Shown piece after piece: positions 18,579-28,662 of a DNA stretch of 64,000 bases (within the stretch, counting starts at the first letter, position 1; each line of letters opens with the position of its first letter). Source of the DNA: Flavobacteriaceae bacterium (lineage in GTDB: Bacteria; Bacteroidota; Bacteroidia; Flavobacteriales; Flavobacteriaceae); the NCBI GenBank assembly GCA_028284005.1, contig JANQSO010000015.1, positions 60,008 through 124,007 on the forward strand, written 5' to 3'. The notes beneath the pieces are model-generated. The model was not told the origin of the DNA. It was given only the letters and a program-made list of their open reading frames with translations, and ran no database searches. Both the position numbers and the translations under genes were made by a program.

Positions 18579-19340
18579 CTAATTAAAATTTAAAAACGGT
18601 TTAACTTCTCCCTTCGGAATTTCCAGTTCTATAGGGCCTGCAGCATAACTTGCAATATCATAAGGATTATACCTTAAAATGATACTTTCTTTAGTAACAC
18701 CAATACTTTCAGGTAATGAAAAAATATCATTCTCAAACCAAAATCCGGTAGAATTAATAGCATCTCCATTTGGGATTTCATGAGCTTCCCGAAATTTTTC
18801 TTCAGCAATTTTTGTAAATGCCGGGAAATCCTTAAATAGCTGTTCCGAAGCAATTTCTTTCCCGCTTGAAGAATCAAGATTCAAAAAAGTTACCGAACCA
18901 TATCCGTGTGCTCCACCCGTGTAAAGATAATTTCTTAATTCAAGGCCGATCAAATCCTCAGAAATATAGGTTTCACTAACAGAAATTTCGGCAAAATATT
19001 CAGCGGACATATCGGGGAATTCTGCACTGTGGGTCCTGTACATTTTTATGAAGCCACTAATGGCTTCAGAAATAGTGGGGGCTGTAGGTGCTTTCTCTTC
19101 ATCTCCCATATATAGGGATTCAATAATAAACCCTTTTATTTTTGAATTGATTTTTTCTGAAACAACTTCATCTCCCAAAGCCCTAACATAAGCAACGGTC
19201 ACATCGGGGCAGGAAGTTGTTTTACAGATCTCCACATCAGCATCGGTTAAGCTTTCTGAAACAAATACCAAAGAAGTATCTTCTTTGCATCCAATGGCAA
19301 GACTTAAAAATAAAAACAGAATAGAAATTTTGTTATTCAT
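18579..19340 (-). CDS. DUF3298/DUF4163-type lipoprotein
   Basis: A 253-residue protein with a lipoprotein signal (LFLFLSLAIGC, Cys18). The mature part resembles RsiV-type DUF3298 proteins: YTGGAHGYGSVTFLNLDSSSGKEI, then a FKEIAEEKFREAH-like helix and the ending YNPYDIASYAAGPIELEIP. Members bind lysozyme or peptidoglycan in some species; here the ligand is unknown. First gene of a three-gene minus-strand run. Confidence 0.85.
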   Translation of the reverse strand: MNNKISILFLFLSLAIGCKEDTSLVFVSESLTDADVEICKTTSCPDVTVAYVRALGDEVVSEKINSKIKGFIIESLYMGDEEKAPTAPTISEAISGFIKMYRTHSAEFPDMSAEYFAEISVSETYISEDLIGLELRNYLYTGGAHGYGSVTFLNLDSSSGKEIASEQLFKDFPAFTKIAEEKFREAHEIPNGDAINSTGFWFENDIFSLPESIGVTKESIILRYNPYDIASYAAGPIELEIPKGEVKPFLNFN

Positions 19341-19383
19341 ACGTTAAAAATACTATAGATTTAGTTATAAAAAAGTAAACACT

Positions 19384-19391
19384 TACTTTTG
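19384..19391 (+). promoter_or_regulatory. -7 box TACTTTTG upstream of the trans-sulfuration gene
   Basis: Matches TAnnTTTG, 14-20 nt before the candidate start codons at 19406 and 19412. Confidence 0.55.
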
Positions 19392-19405
19392 TTTCTCAAA
19401 AATTG

Positions 19406-20551
19406 ATGCAGATGAAATTTAATACAAAAACCATACATGGCGGTCAAGAACACGATAAGGCATATGGAGCTGTAATGCCGCCAATTTACCAGACCTCTAC
19501 CTATGCTCAATCTACTCCGGGAGGGCACAAGGGGTTTGAATATTCCAGAACACATAATCCCACAAGAGCTGCTTTGGAGCGTTCTTTTGCAAGCTTGGAA
19601 AATGGAAATTTTGGCTTGGCCTTTGGTAGTGGCCTTGCTGCTATAGATGCTGTGATCAAACTGTTAAAACCTGGAGATGAGGTTATTTCTACAAATGATC
19701 TCTATGGGGGCAGTTACCGTTTGTTTACTAAGGTTTATGAAGATTTTGGAGTGAAGTTCCATTTTATAGGAATGGAAAACGCGGCTAAGATCGAAGACTA
19801 TGTGAATGCAAATACAAAACTCATTTGGGTAGAGACGCCAACAAACCCAATGATGAATATTATAGATATTAAGGCAACGGCTGCAATTGCCGAAAAACAT
19901 CGTATTCTATTGGCAGTTGACAATACATTTGCAACTCCATATTTACAAAGGCCTTTAGATCTGGGAGCAGATATAGTGATGCATAGTGCAACCAAATACC
20001 TTGGCGGCCACAGCGATGTGGTAATGGGGGCTTTGGTTGTAAATGATAAAGATCTTGCGGACAAATTATACTTCATTCAAAATGCAAGTGGTGCCATTTG
20101 TGGCCCTCAGGATAGCTTTTTAATGCTACGTGGAATAAAGACATTACATGTACGTATGCAACGTCATTGTGAGAATGGAAAAAAAGTAGCAGAATATCTG
20201 CAAAACCATCCTAAAATCGATAAAGTTTACTGGCCCGGCTTTGCTGGTCATCCAAATCATGAAATTGCAAAAGAACAAATGGACGATTTTGGAGGAATGA
20301 TCTCTTTTGTAACTAAAGGGAACGATTATAATGAGGCTGTTAAGATTGTAGAAAACCTGAAGATCTTCACTTTGGCAGAAAGTCTGGGTGGTGTAGAAAG
20401 CCTTTCCGGACATCCTGCCAGCATGACCCATGCCAGTATTCCGAAGGAAGAACGTGAAAAAACGGGTGTTGTAGATTCATTGATCCGTTTGAGTGTAGGT
20501 ATTGAAGATGTCGATGATCTAATTGAAGACTTAAAGCAGGCAATAGGATAA
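19406..20551 (+). CDS. cystathionine gamma-synthase/lyase-type PLP enzyme
   Basis: A 381-residue Cys/Met-metabolism PLP enzyme. The PLP lysine sits in SATKYLGGHSDVVMG; upstream are YSRTHNPTRAALE and FGSGLAAIDA (phosphate site), and the C-terminal segment ESLGGVESLSGHPASMTHASIP is typical. It makes or splits cystathionine in methionine and cysteine metabolism; synthase and lyase cannot be separated from sequence. Start at 19406 (ATG) or 19412; a TTG at 19403 is less likely. Confidence 0.9.
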   Translation: MQMKFNTKTIHGGQEHDKAYGAVMPPIYQTSTYAQSTPGGHKGFEYSRTHNPTRAALERSFASLENGNFGLAFGSGLAAIDAVIKLLKPGDEVISTNDLYGGSYRLFTKVYEDFGVKFHFIGMENAAKIEDYVNANTKLIWVETPTNPMMNIIDIKATAAIAEKHRILLAVDNTFATPYLQRPLDLGADIVMHSATKYLGGHSDVVMGALVVNDKDLADKLYFIQNASGAICGPQDSFLMLRGIKTLHVRMQRHCENGKKVAEYLQNHPKIDKVYWPGFAGHPNHEIAKEQMDDFGGMISFVTKGNDYNEAVKIVENLKIFTLAESLGGVESLSGHPASMTHASIPKEEREKTGVVDSLIRLSVGIEDVDDLIEDLKQAIG

Positions 20552-20570
20552 AACCTGAGAGAATTGTTTA

Positions 20571-20604
20571 AAAAAAGCCCGGATCATACGATCCGGGCTT
20601 TTTT
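20571..20604. terminator. strong rho-independent terminator
   Basis: A perfect 15-bp stem with core GCCCGGATC, a 4-nt loop and flanking A/T runs, placed between convergent genes. Confidence 0.92.
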
Positions 20605-20623
20605 ATATAATATTAAAATGTTT

Positions 20624-21424
20624 TTAATCCAGGTAATAAATATATCCAATATTCAACCAGTATATCCAGTCGTTTGCTTTGTTTTCGGGAACAGGAACGG
20701 TTCCATTATTCTCTAAGGAAGGATTTAAACCATCTACCCAATTCGAAAAATAATATTGCCAGCGACTGTCCAACATCAAATCACTTAAAGGGGTTAATTT
20801 ATAACGTATTCCTATACTTCCCACAACAGACCAGGTAGAATCTCCCTCTTGCTGAAAAGAATTGATATATTTTGGAGGTGTGGTAATAGGAGTGTTCAAC
20901 GCACCTAGTTCGCTGTAAACTTCAGGGTCGTAATTTACCCAATGTATCCCAAAGCTCATAAATGGAGCTACTTTAAAGGCTCCGGCAGAAAAATCTCGAA
21001 TACTTAAAGGGAAATACTCCAATTGAGAACCAATATCAAAAACAGTAGTAGAACCTTTCATGGCTCGTAATTGGTCTGCTGTAATAGAGGTTCTGTCAGG
21101 ATCAACCCATTTACCAAAATGCTGCAGATTGGTTTTGTGATAATCAATTTCGTTACGGACCTTAAAATGGTCGTTAAAAAAAGTATCACGGGTATAACAG
21201 TTACAATCTGCTCTGTATGAAAAGTTGATATAGTGAATCAATCCAATACCAAAGCCAATATTTCCAGAATTGGTTTCAAAATCATTCCGCACTCCATAAT
21301 CTGAATAAAAAGCGACAGGACCAGTGATAATTCCAACTTCGTGAGAGAAACCAAATTGGCTATAAACTTCCTGTTTAGAACATATCAGAAAGAAAAATAC
21401 CAATAACAAAATTCTGGTATTCAT
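20624..21424 (-). CDS. THC0290_0291-type outer-membrane protein
   Basis: A 266-residue protein with a signal peptide ending at VYSQ and a beta-rich mature part that starts FGFSHEVGIITGPVAFYSDYG and ends in an aromatic strand (YWLNIGYIYYLD), as in small outer-membrane barrels. The segment YRADCNCYTRDTFFNDHFKVRNEIDYHKTNLQHFGKW fits the flavobacterial THC0290_0291 family as I recall it. Function unknown. Confidence 0.75.
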   Translation of the reverse strand: MNTRILLLVFFFLICSKQEVYSQFGFSHEVGIITGPVAFYSDYGVRNDFETNSGNIGFGIGLIHYINFSYRADCNCYTRDTFFNDHFKVRNEIDYHKTNLQHFGKWVDPDRTSITADQLRAMKGSTTVFDIGSQLEYFPLSIRDFSAGAFKVAPFMSFGIHWVNYDPEVYSELGALNTPITTPPKYINSFQQEGDSTWSVVGSIGIRYKLTPLSDLMLDSRWQYYFSNWVDGLNPSLENNGTVPVPENKANDWIYWLNIGYIYYLD

Positions 21425-21542
21425 TGTATTTTAAGTTTAGATTGAGACGTAACAAATATATAAAAACATATCTAACAGCGAAATATTCTATTGTTTTTTA
21501 GTGTATTCGTAAAAAAAACGTGAACAATTTTGCCATATAAAC

Positions 21543-21550
21543 TATATTTG
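21543..21550 (+). promoter_or_regulatory. -7 box TATATTTG upstream of gdhA
   Basis: Full TAnnTTTG match 123 nt before the gdhA ATG, giving a long leader of about 115 nt. No obvious riboswitch fold was recognised in it. Confidence 0.5.
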
Positions 21551-21672
21551 TTCCCTAAATAACGAAAATGAATTGGAATAAGTATATTCTTACTTATTAA
21601 TGATTCTAAAGCCCGTTATTTATGGGAATTCCTTATTCAAACGATTTTTTATAAAATAACAAAAAAACACAG

Positions 21673-23016
21673 ATGAAACAGAGTATTAAAGACTTCATTT
21701 CTCAAGTTGAAAACACAAACCCTAATGAGCCTGAATTTATGCAGGCAGTTACAGAAGTAGCCGAAACGGTACTTCCTTTTATTGAAGAGAACGAAAAATA
21801 TCAAAATAAAAAACTTCTTGAGCGTATGGTAGAGCCGGAACGTACTATTATATTCCGGGTGCCATGGACCGATGATAATGGAGACATACAGGTAAACAGA
21901 GGGTATCGTGTAGAATTTAACTCTGCAATTGGCCCATACAAGGGAGGTCTTCGGTTTCATCCATCTGTGAACTTAAGTATTTTAAAGTTCCTTGGTTTTG
22001 AACAAACATTTAAAAACAGTTTGACCACACTACCTATGGGTGGTGGTAAAGGAGGGTCGGACTTTAACCCTAAAGGAAAAAGTGACAAAGAAGTAATGCG
22101 CTTTTGTCAAAGCTTTATGACCGAATTATCAAGACATATTGGTCCAAATACAGACGTACCGGCAGGAGATATTGGTGTTGGAGGAAGAGAAATTGGCTTT
22201 ATGTTTGGACAATACAAACGTCTTCGCAATGAATTTACCGGAGTATTAACAGGAAAAGGATACTCTTATGGCGGTTCTTTGATCCGCCCGGAAGCAACAG
22301 GATATGGAAATGTATATTTTGCTAAAAACATGTTAGAAACCCGTGGTGAGAGCTTTAAAGGGAAAACAGTAGTTATTTCCGGTTCCGGGAATGTAGCCCA
22401 ATATGCAGCAGAGAAAACCATGGAATTTGGTGGTAAAGTAGTGACTTTTTCAGATTCTTCAGGATATATACTTGATGAAGAAGGGATCAATGAAGAGAAA
22501 CTGGCTTTTGTTATGGAGCTTAAAAACGTAAAACGCGGACGTATTAAAGAATATGTTGATAAATACCCTGCCGCAAAATATTTTGAAGGTGAACGCCCGT
22601 GGAGTGTTCCTTGTGATATCGCCTTGCCATGTGCTACTCAAAATGAATTAAATGAAGATGAAGCCAGAACATTAGTTAATAATAACTGTATCTGTGTAGG
22701 CGAAGGGGCTAATATGCCTTGTACACCCGAAGCTATTACAGTATTTCAGGAGGCAAAAATACTTTTCTCTCCCGGGAAAGCTTCTAATGCCGGAGGGGTG
22801 GCAACATCCGGGCTGGAAATGTCTCAAAACTCGCTTCGTTTGAACTGGACAGCGAAAGAAGTAGACGAAAAACTATACGGAATCATGGGTGACATTCATG
22901 CTGCTTGTGTGAAGTATGGAAAAGATGGTGACGGTTATGTGGATTATGTAAAAGGAGCGAATATTGCCGGTTTTGTTAAGGTAGCAGATGCTATGCTGGC
23001 TCAGGGAGTAGTATAA
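21673..23016 (+). CDS. gdhA: NADP-type glutamate dehydrogenase
   Basis: A 447-residue hexameric-type glutamate dehydrogenase joining 2-oxoglutarate and ammonium. Motifs: GPYKGGLRFHPSVNLS (substrate site), LPMGGGKGGSDFNPKGKSD with the catalytic lysine, and the dinucleotide fold VVISGSGNVAQYAAEK. Length is that of the small NADP form. It is monocistronic with a terminator after it. Confidence 0.95.
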   Translation: MKQSIKDFISQVENTNPNEPEFMQAVTEVAETVLPFIEENEKYQNKKLLERMVEPERTIIFRVPWTDDNGDIQVNRGYRVEFNSAIGPYKGGLRFHPSVNLSILKFLGFEQTFKNSLTTLPMGGGKGGSDFNPKGKSDKEVMRFCQSFMTELSRHIGPNTDVPAGDIGVGGREIGFMFGQYKRLRNEFTGVLTGKGYSYGGSLIRPEATGYGNVYFAKNMLETRGESFKGKTVVISGSGNVAQYAAEKTMEFGGKVVTFSDSSGYILDEEGINEEKLAFVMELKNVKRGRIKEYVDKYPAAKYFEGERPWSVPCDIALPCATQNELNEDEARTLVNNNCICVGEGANMPCTPEAITVFQEAKILFSPGKASNAGGVATSGLEMSQNSLRLNWTAKEVDEKLYGIMGDIHAACVKYGKDGDGYVDYVKGANIAGFVKVADAMLAQGVV

Positions 23017-23076
23017 TATTGCTACAGATGGGTTTTTGCTCTTTTTTATACAGAAATAGTAAAACAATTTAAGAGT

Positions 23077-23109
23077 AAAAAAGGCTGCTTTAAAAAGGCG
23101 GCCTTTTTT
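23077..23109 (+). terminator. rho-independent terminator after gdhA
   Basis: AAAAAAGGCTGC pairs with GCGGCCTTTTTT (one G-U pair), 9-nt loop, T run at the 3' side. Confidence 0.85.
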
Positions 23110-23171
23110 CATTCCAATCCTGCAATAAATACTATTTTAGCATGTTATACTACTTGAAAAATGGTTCATGT

Positions 23172-25475
23172 ATGAAGTTACGGTCATCTTTATTCTTTTT
23201 ACTGGTATCCTTTGGGATTATTGCTCAAAATTTTGAGAACCAATGGTCCGGATTTTTTTCTTATACTTCTGTAAAAAGTATTTCTCAAGGGAATGACCGG
23301 GTTTATGCAGCCGCCGAAAACGCGGTTTTCACATATGACCTGAGCACACAGGAGCTAAAAACTATTTCTTCTATCAATGGTCTTTCAGGAGAATTAATTT
23401 CTACTATTTATTATAGTGAGGACTTTGGCCTATTGGTAATAGGCTACGAAAACGGACTAATAGAAGTAGTTATTGATGGAGATGAAGATATTTTAACAGT
23501 AGTAGATATTCTTGATAAGCAAACCATTCCACCGGATAGAAAACGAATTAACCATTTTAACGAATATGAAGGTAATTTATACATTGCTACCCAATTTGGA
23601 GTTTCGGTATTCGATTTAGCAGCCCTGGAATTTGGGGATACTTATTTTATTGGAGATTTGGGAACTCAGATAGATATTGTACAAACTACTGTACAAGAAC
23701 CTTATATTTTTGCAGCATCTTCCTCAAATGGTATGAGACGTGCATTAGTCGCAGACGATAATCTTATAGATTTTGAGCAATGGACAACCATTATAGGTGG
23801 AGGATGGAGAGGTGTCCAGACATTAAATGAAGAATTATATGCGGTTAATACAAACAATACCATATTGCGCTTTACTTCTAACGGAGTCACAACTCCTGTT
23901 GAAAGCTTCAATGAAACGGTAATAGATTTCAGTGCCGAAAATAGCCTTCTTACGATCACAACCCCTAATACTATCCAATCTTATACAGAAGGGTATGTGC
24001 AACAAGCATCGGTGAGTTCAATACCCGATTTCGAATATGAATTGCAGTCCGGGTTGGCGCTCAATAACATATTTTATATGGGGACTACAGAGCTGGGAAT
24101 GCTTGTCGTCCCTTTTGGAACCAATCAAGCACAACAGATTCTTCCGGATGGCCCTCTTTTAAACACTCCTTTTGCGATTGATGCTTCTCCGGGGCAATTA
24201 TGGGTGGCATTTGGAGAGGTAGATGTAAATTTTAACCCTTTTCCCCTAAGTAAACGGGGGATTAGTAATCTAAGAGATGGAGAATGGACAAATTTTCCTT
24301 ATGAAGATTTAGAAAATTTGCTAGGAACGGAGATTACAGATATTGTTAATGTAACTATTAATCCAAACGACTCAAATGAAATTTTTATGAGCTCTTTTGA
24401 AAAAGGATTGTTAAGAATTACGGATCAGACACCAACTGTTTTATATGACGATACGAATAGCCCGCTAACTCATGCTTTTGTTCCACCTAATAATGACGAT
24501 GCAGGAATTAGGATTTACGGATCAGATTTTGATAGGGAGGAGAACCTTTGGTTTGTGCAATCCCGAATTAACGAAGGCCTTATTAAAATGTCACCTTCCG
24601 GGCAATTTCAAAGAATAGATATCTCTGCACTTATTGATGCTGTAAATGAAATTGCATTAAGTGAAGTTGCAGTTAGCAGAGAGGGCTATGTGTTTTTTGG
24701 TGCGACCGAAAGTGGATTAGTGGGGTATAACCCTACAACAGGGGATTTCAATTTAATAGGAGAGGATGTTGGTAACGGAAACCTGGCATCCAATAATATT
24801 AGAGCGTTGGCCTTTGACAATCAAAACAGATTGTGGATAGGATCTTTAAAAGGGTTGCGTGTATTGTTTAGTACCGGAAGTTTTTTTGAAGAAGGAGCAA
24901 ATACAGATGCACAGGCTATTATTATCCTGGATGGAGACGTAGCTCAGGAACTCTTGTTTCAGCAATCTATTACAGATATTGAAGTAGACGGATCTAATAA
25001 TAAGTGGATCTCTACGGCAACCTCCGGGGTATTTTATTTGTCATCCAATGGCCAGGAAACATTGTTGCGCTTTACCAAAGATAATTCGCCTTTGCCTTCT
25101 AACAATGTGCAGGATATTACTATTGATGATCTAAGCGGCACCGTATATTTTGCTACAACCAATGGTTTGGTAGCTTATAATGGTACTTCAACGGCTCCCC
25201 GTGAGAATTTGGAAGAAGTATATGCTTTTCCCAATCCTGTACGGCCCGGTTTTACAGGGAACGTAACCATAGATGGTTTAACGGCAAGAGCTAATGTGAA
25301 GATTACCGATATTGAAGGAAACCTCGTTTTTGAAGATACAAGTGAAGGAGGAAGTATTTTGTGGGACACCACTGCTTTTGGAAAGTACCGGGTCGCTTCG
25401 GGAGTATATTTGGTATTAATCACTACAGATGATGCTTTGGAAACAAAAGTTTCTAAAATAATGATCATTCGATAA
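23172..25475 (+). CDS. porZ: type IX secretion system protein PorZ
   Basis: A 767-residue protein with a signal peptide (FFLLVSFGIIAQ), two beta-propeller regions made of repeats such as DRVYAAAENAVFTYD, NNIRALAFDNQNRLWIGSLKGLRV and NNVQDITIDDLSGTVYFATTNGLVAYN, and a C-terminal type IX sorting-like domain (YAFPNPVRPG... ending KVSKIMIIR). PorZ works at the cell surface with the T9SS attachment complex. Its place directly before recO with a 1-nt overlap is the usual one in flavobacteria. I chose the ATG at 23172, just ahead of the signal peptide; an upstream ATG at 23142 adds ten unlikely residues. Confidence 0.88.
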   Translation: MKLRSSLFFLLVSFGIIAQNFENQWSGFFSYTSVKSISQGNDRVYAAAENAVFTYDLSTQELKTISSINGLSGELISTIYYSEDFGLLVIGYENGLIEVVIDGDEDILTVVDILDKQTIPPDRKRINHFNEYEGNLYIATQFGVSVFDLAALEFGDTYFIGDLGTQIDIVQTTVQEPYIFAASSSNGMRRALVADDNLIDFEQWTTIIGGGWRGVQTLNEELYAVNTNNTILRFTSNGVTTPVESFNETVIDFSAENSLLTITTPNTIQSYTEGYVQQASVSSIPDFEYELQSGLALNNIFYMGTTELGMLVVPFGTNQAQQILPDGPLLNTPFAIDASPGQLWVAFGEVDVNFNPFPLSKRGISNLRDGEWTNFPYEDLENLLGTEITDIVNVTINPNDSNEIFMSSFEKGLLRITDQTPTVLYDDTNSPLTHAFVPPNNDDAGIRIYGSDFDREENLWFVQSRINEGLIKMSPSGQFQRIDISALIDAVNEIALSEVAVSREGYVFFGATESGLVGYNPTTGDFNLIGEDVGNGNLASNNIRALAFDNQNRLWIGSLKGLRVLFSTGSFFEEGANTDAQAIIILDGDVAQELLFQQSITDIEVDGSNNKWISTATSGVFYLSSNGQETLLRFTKDNSPLPSNNVQDITIDDLSGTVYFATTNGLVAYNGTSTAPRENLEEVYAFPNPVRPGFTGNVTIDGLTARANVKITDIEGNLVFEDTSEGGSILWDTTAFGKYRVASGVYLVLITTDDALETKVSKIMIIR

Positions 25476-26191
25476 TGTTGGTCACTACCAGGGCACTGGT
25501 TTTTTCAGCCATTAAGTATGGAGAAGCAGACCTTATTGTTAGCTGTTTTACAGAAAAAGAAGGCTTAAAGAGCTATCTGCTGCGCAATGTGCTAAAATCG
25601 AAAAAAGGAAAGCTCAGGGCTTCTTTCTTCCAGCCACTTACCCAGCTTGAACTTATAGCGGTGCATAGAAACAAGGGAACATTGGAAAGTATTCGGGAAG
25701 CAAAGGTACTGCACCCCTACCAAACACTTCATACCAATGTTATAAAATCGGCGATGGTTTTGTTTTTAGCTGAAATGCTTAAGAACGCTGTTAAAGAAGA
25801 AGAGGTAAACACGGAATTGTTTCGGTATTTGGAACAGTCCTTACATTGGTTGGATCATCACGATGACATTGCTAATTTTCACATTCTTTTTCTTCTGAAG
25901 CTAACCGCCTATTTAGGTTTTTATCCAGATGCATCAAATATTGAGGGCCAGTACTTTAATTTAATGGAGGGTAATTTTCAGCAAAATGCATTGGGAAATT
26001 ATTGCGAAGAAGGAGAAGCTGTAGAAGCATTTAAAGGGTTTTTCGGCATAGATTTTGATGCAATTTTGCAAATTAAATTGCCAAAAAAAGTACGTTTAGC
26101 TACGCTAAATTTGCTTTTAGTGTATTATCAATTACATTTGCAGGGCTATAAAAAACCGAAGTCTCTTTTGGTACTTCATCAACTATTTTAA
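25475..26191 (+). CDS. recO: DNA repair protein RecO
   Basis: A 238-residue RecO with an N-terminal OB-fold (TTRALVFSAIKYGEADLIVSCFTEKEG) and a helical C-terminal domain. It loads RecA on SSB-coated single strands together with RecR. The zinc-binding cysteines seen in some RecO proteins are not evident. It overlaps porZ by 1 nt. Confidence 0.92.
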   Translation: MLVTTRALVFSAIKYGEADLIVSCFTEKEGLKSYLLRNVLKSKKGKLRASFFQPLTQLELIAVHRNKGTLESIREAKVLHPYQTLHTNVIKSAMVLFLAEMLKNAVKEEEVNTELFRYLEQSLHWLDHHDDIANFHILFLLKLTAYLGFYPDASNIEGQYFNLMEGNFQQNALGNYCEEGEAVEAFKGFFGIDFDAILQIKLPKKVRLATLNLLLVYYQLHLQGYKKPKSLLVLHQLF

Positions 26192-26196
26192 CTACT

Positions 26197-28608
26197 ATGC
26201 GCTTACCCTTATTACTCATCGTATTTGTTATTTCATGCAACGCAGTAATATCCCAAACCATTCAAGTTTTAGAAGAAGATACCCGCGAACCTATCCCTGG
26301 CGTAGCGATCTATAATAATGATAAGACCAAAAGCGGAGTAACGGATTTTGACGGATATGTAGATATTTCAAATTTTTCGGATACTGAGGTTATTAACTTC
26401 CAGCATATCTCACATATAAATAGCGCTTTTAGTAAACAGGAAATTGTTACTGCTGGAAATGTTGTCTATATGATACCGGATGCCAGCACATTGGAAGAAG
26501 TGGTTCTTTCGGTAGCAAAATTCGGGCAACAAAAGAAAGACCTTCCACAGCAAATAGCAAGCCTTACCTCTGCAGATATTCAATTTACAAATCCGCAAAC
26601 GGCAGCAGACCTTTTGGAAAGCAGCGGGCAGGTGTATGTGCAAAAGAGCCAATTAGGAGGTGGAAGCCCGTTAATACGAGGGTTTTCTACCAATAGATTG
26701 TTAATTACTGTAGATGGAATACGCTTCAATACTGCTATCTATAGAAGTGGAAATGTGCAAAATGTAATTTCTATTGACCCTTTCTCTATAGAAAGAACCG
26801 AAGTGATCCTGGGCCCCGGAAGTGTAGTTTATGGAAGTGATGCAGTAGGTGGTGTGATGAACTTTTATACCAAGAACCCTAAATTCTCTTTTGAAGACGG
26901 GGTCACTTTTAGCGGAAATATAAATGCACGTTATGCTACTGCCAATGAAGAAAAAACAGGGCATGTTGATTTTAATTTTGGAGCCAAGGAATGGGCGTTT
27001 TTAACAAGTGTAACCTTTAGTGATTTTGGCGATCTGAAAATGGGAAAACATGGCCCGGATGATTATCTGCGCCCGGAATATGCAGAAACCATTGATGGAG
27101 AAGATGTAGTGGTCACTAACCCCGATCCTCGTGTGCAAGTACCTACGGGATACAGCCAGATCAATGCAATGCAAAAAGTACGCTATATGCCCTCGGACAA
27201 CTGGAATTTTGATCTTGGATTGTTCTATACAACTACAGGAGATTATCCGCGCTATGACCGGTTGATTAGAAGAAGAAACGGGAATTTAAGGGCAGCCGAA
27301 TGGTATTATGGGCCGCAAGAGTGGCTTGCAGGGAACTTACAGGCCAGAAATAAACCCTCAGATGCCGGGATGTATGATGAAAGCATTGTAACACTATCGT
27401 ATCAGCGCTTCAAGGAAAGCAGGAACGATCGTGATTTTGGCGATACAATTTTATTTGAGACCGATGAAACAGTAGATGCCTATAGTGCAGCCTGGGATTT
27501 TGAAAAAAAATTAGGAAAGGAAAATCTCTTGTTTTACGGAGTGGAGTATGTTTACAATAGAGTAGGTAGTGTGGGAGCTCAAACAGATATTACTACCAGT
27601 ATATCCCAACCCGATGCATCCCGCTATCCGGACGGAGCCACCTGGCAGAGTATAGCTGCCTATAGTAGCTTACAATGGAAATTCGCAGACCGCCTTTCTT
27701 TTCAGGGAGGATTGCGTTACAACCATATTTTGGTAGATGCAGTTTTCGATGATGTCTTTTTCGATTTCCCTTTTTCGGAAGCAAATATCGATACGGGAGC
27801 CCTTACAGGAAGTGCCGGATTAGCATTTCAGGCCAGTGATATACTAGGATTAAAAGCAAATTTATCTACCGCTTTCAGAGCTCCTAATGTAGATGATGTA
27901 GGAAAGATATTTGACAGTGAACCCGGAAGTGTTGTAGTACCTAATCCCGACCTGAAGCATGAATATGCCTATAATGGTGAAATTGCTGCTACACTTAATT
28001 TCGATAATGTTGTGAAACTGGATGTCGCTTCTTTTTATACGGTTTTAAACGACGCATTGGTACGTCGCGATTTTAGTTTGGACGGCAAAACCGAAATCGA
28101 ATATCAAGGCGAACTTAGTAATGTTCAGGCAATACAAAATGCCGGAAAGGCAGAGATCTATGGTTTGGAAGCAGGGCTGGAAGTGAATTTCTGTGAAGCA
28201 TGGCAACTTACTTCTCAATATAATATTACCGATGGTTATCAGGAAGAAGATGATGGCTCTACCGCTCCTGTGCGTCATGCAGCACCTCAGTTTGGGAATA
28301 CACACCTGCGTTTTACCAAAGAGAAATGGAAACTCGATGCTTTTGCCGAATACAACGGGCAATTTGATTTTGAAGATCTGGCTCCCAGTCAGGTTGCGAA
28401 CGATTATCTGTATGCCAAGGATGAGAATGGAAACCCCTACTCACCACGATGGTATACGGTAAATTTTGGGGCACAGTATAGCATTACAGAAGCGATACAG
28501 CTTAACGCTATTGTGGAGAATATTACCAACCAAAGGTATAGAACATATTCTTCAGGAATTGCTTCGGCAGGACGTAATTTGATCGTATCTGCCAATTACA
28601 TATTTTAA
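26197..28608 (+). CDS. TonB-dependent outer-membrane receptor
   Basis: An 803-residue receptor. In order: signal peptide (ending about AVISQ), a carboxypeptidase-regulatory-like domain (TIQVLEEDTREPIPGVAIYNNDKTKSGVTDFDGYVDI), a plug domain with GGGSPLIRGFSTNRLLITVDGIRFN and GPGSVVYGSDAVGGVMNF, and a 22-strand barrel ending in SANYIF with the terminal Phe. The plug resembles heme and siderophore receptors, but the ligand is not certain. It starts 5 nt after recO. Confidence 0.92.
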   Translation: MRLPLLLIVFVISCNAVISQTIQVLEEDTREPIPGVAIYNNDKTKSGVTDFDGYVDISNFSDTEVINFQHISHINSAFSKQEIVTAGNVVYMIPDASTLEEVVLSVAKFGQQKKDLPQQIASLTSADIQFTNPQTAADLLESSGQVYVQKSQLGGGSPLIRGFSTNRLLITVDGIRFNTAIYRSGNVQNVISIDPFSIERTEVILGPGSVVYGSDAVGGVMNFYTKNPKFSFEDGVTFSGNINARYATANEEKTGHVDFNFGAKEWAFLTSVTFSDFGDLKMGKHGPDDYLRPEYAETIDGEDVVVTNPDPRVQVPTGYSQINAMQKVRYMPSDNWNFDLGLFYTTTGDYPRYDRLIRRRNGNLRAAEWYYGPQEWLAGNLQARNKPSDAGMYDESIVTLSYQRFKESRNDRDFGDTILFETDETVDAYSAAWDFEKKLGKENLLFYGVEYVYNRVGSVGAQTDITTSISQPDASRYPDGATWQSIAAYSSLQWKFADRLSFQGGLRYNHILVDAVFDDVFFDFPFSEANIDTGALTGSAGLAFQASDILGLKANLSTAFRAPNVDDVGKIFDSEPGSVVVPNPDLKHEYAYNGEIAATLNFDNVVKLDVASFYTVLNDALVRRDFSLDGKTEIEYQGELSNVQAIQNAGKAEIYGLEAGLEVNFCEAWQLTSQYNITDGYQEEDDGSTAPVRHAAPQFGNTHLRFTKEKWKLDAFAEYNGQFDFEDLAPSQVANDYLYAKDENGNPYSPRWYTVNFGAQYSITEAIQLNAIVENITNQRYRTYSSGIASAGRNLIVSANYIF

Positions 28609-28662
28609 TTCTATCTTTTTAAATAGTTATAAAAATACCTCGTGAAAGAAACGAAGGAATAA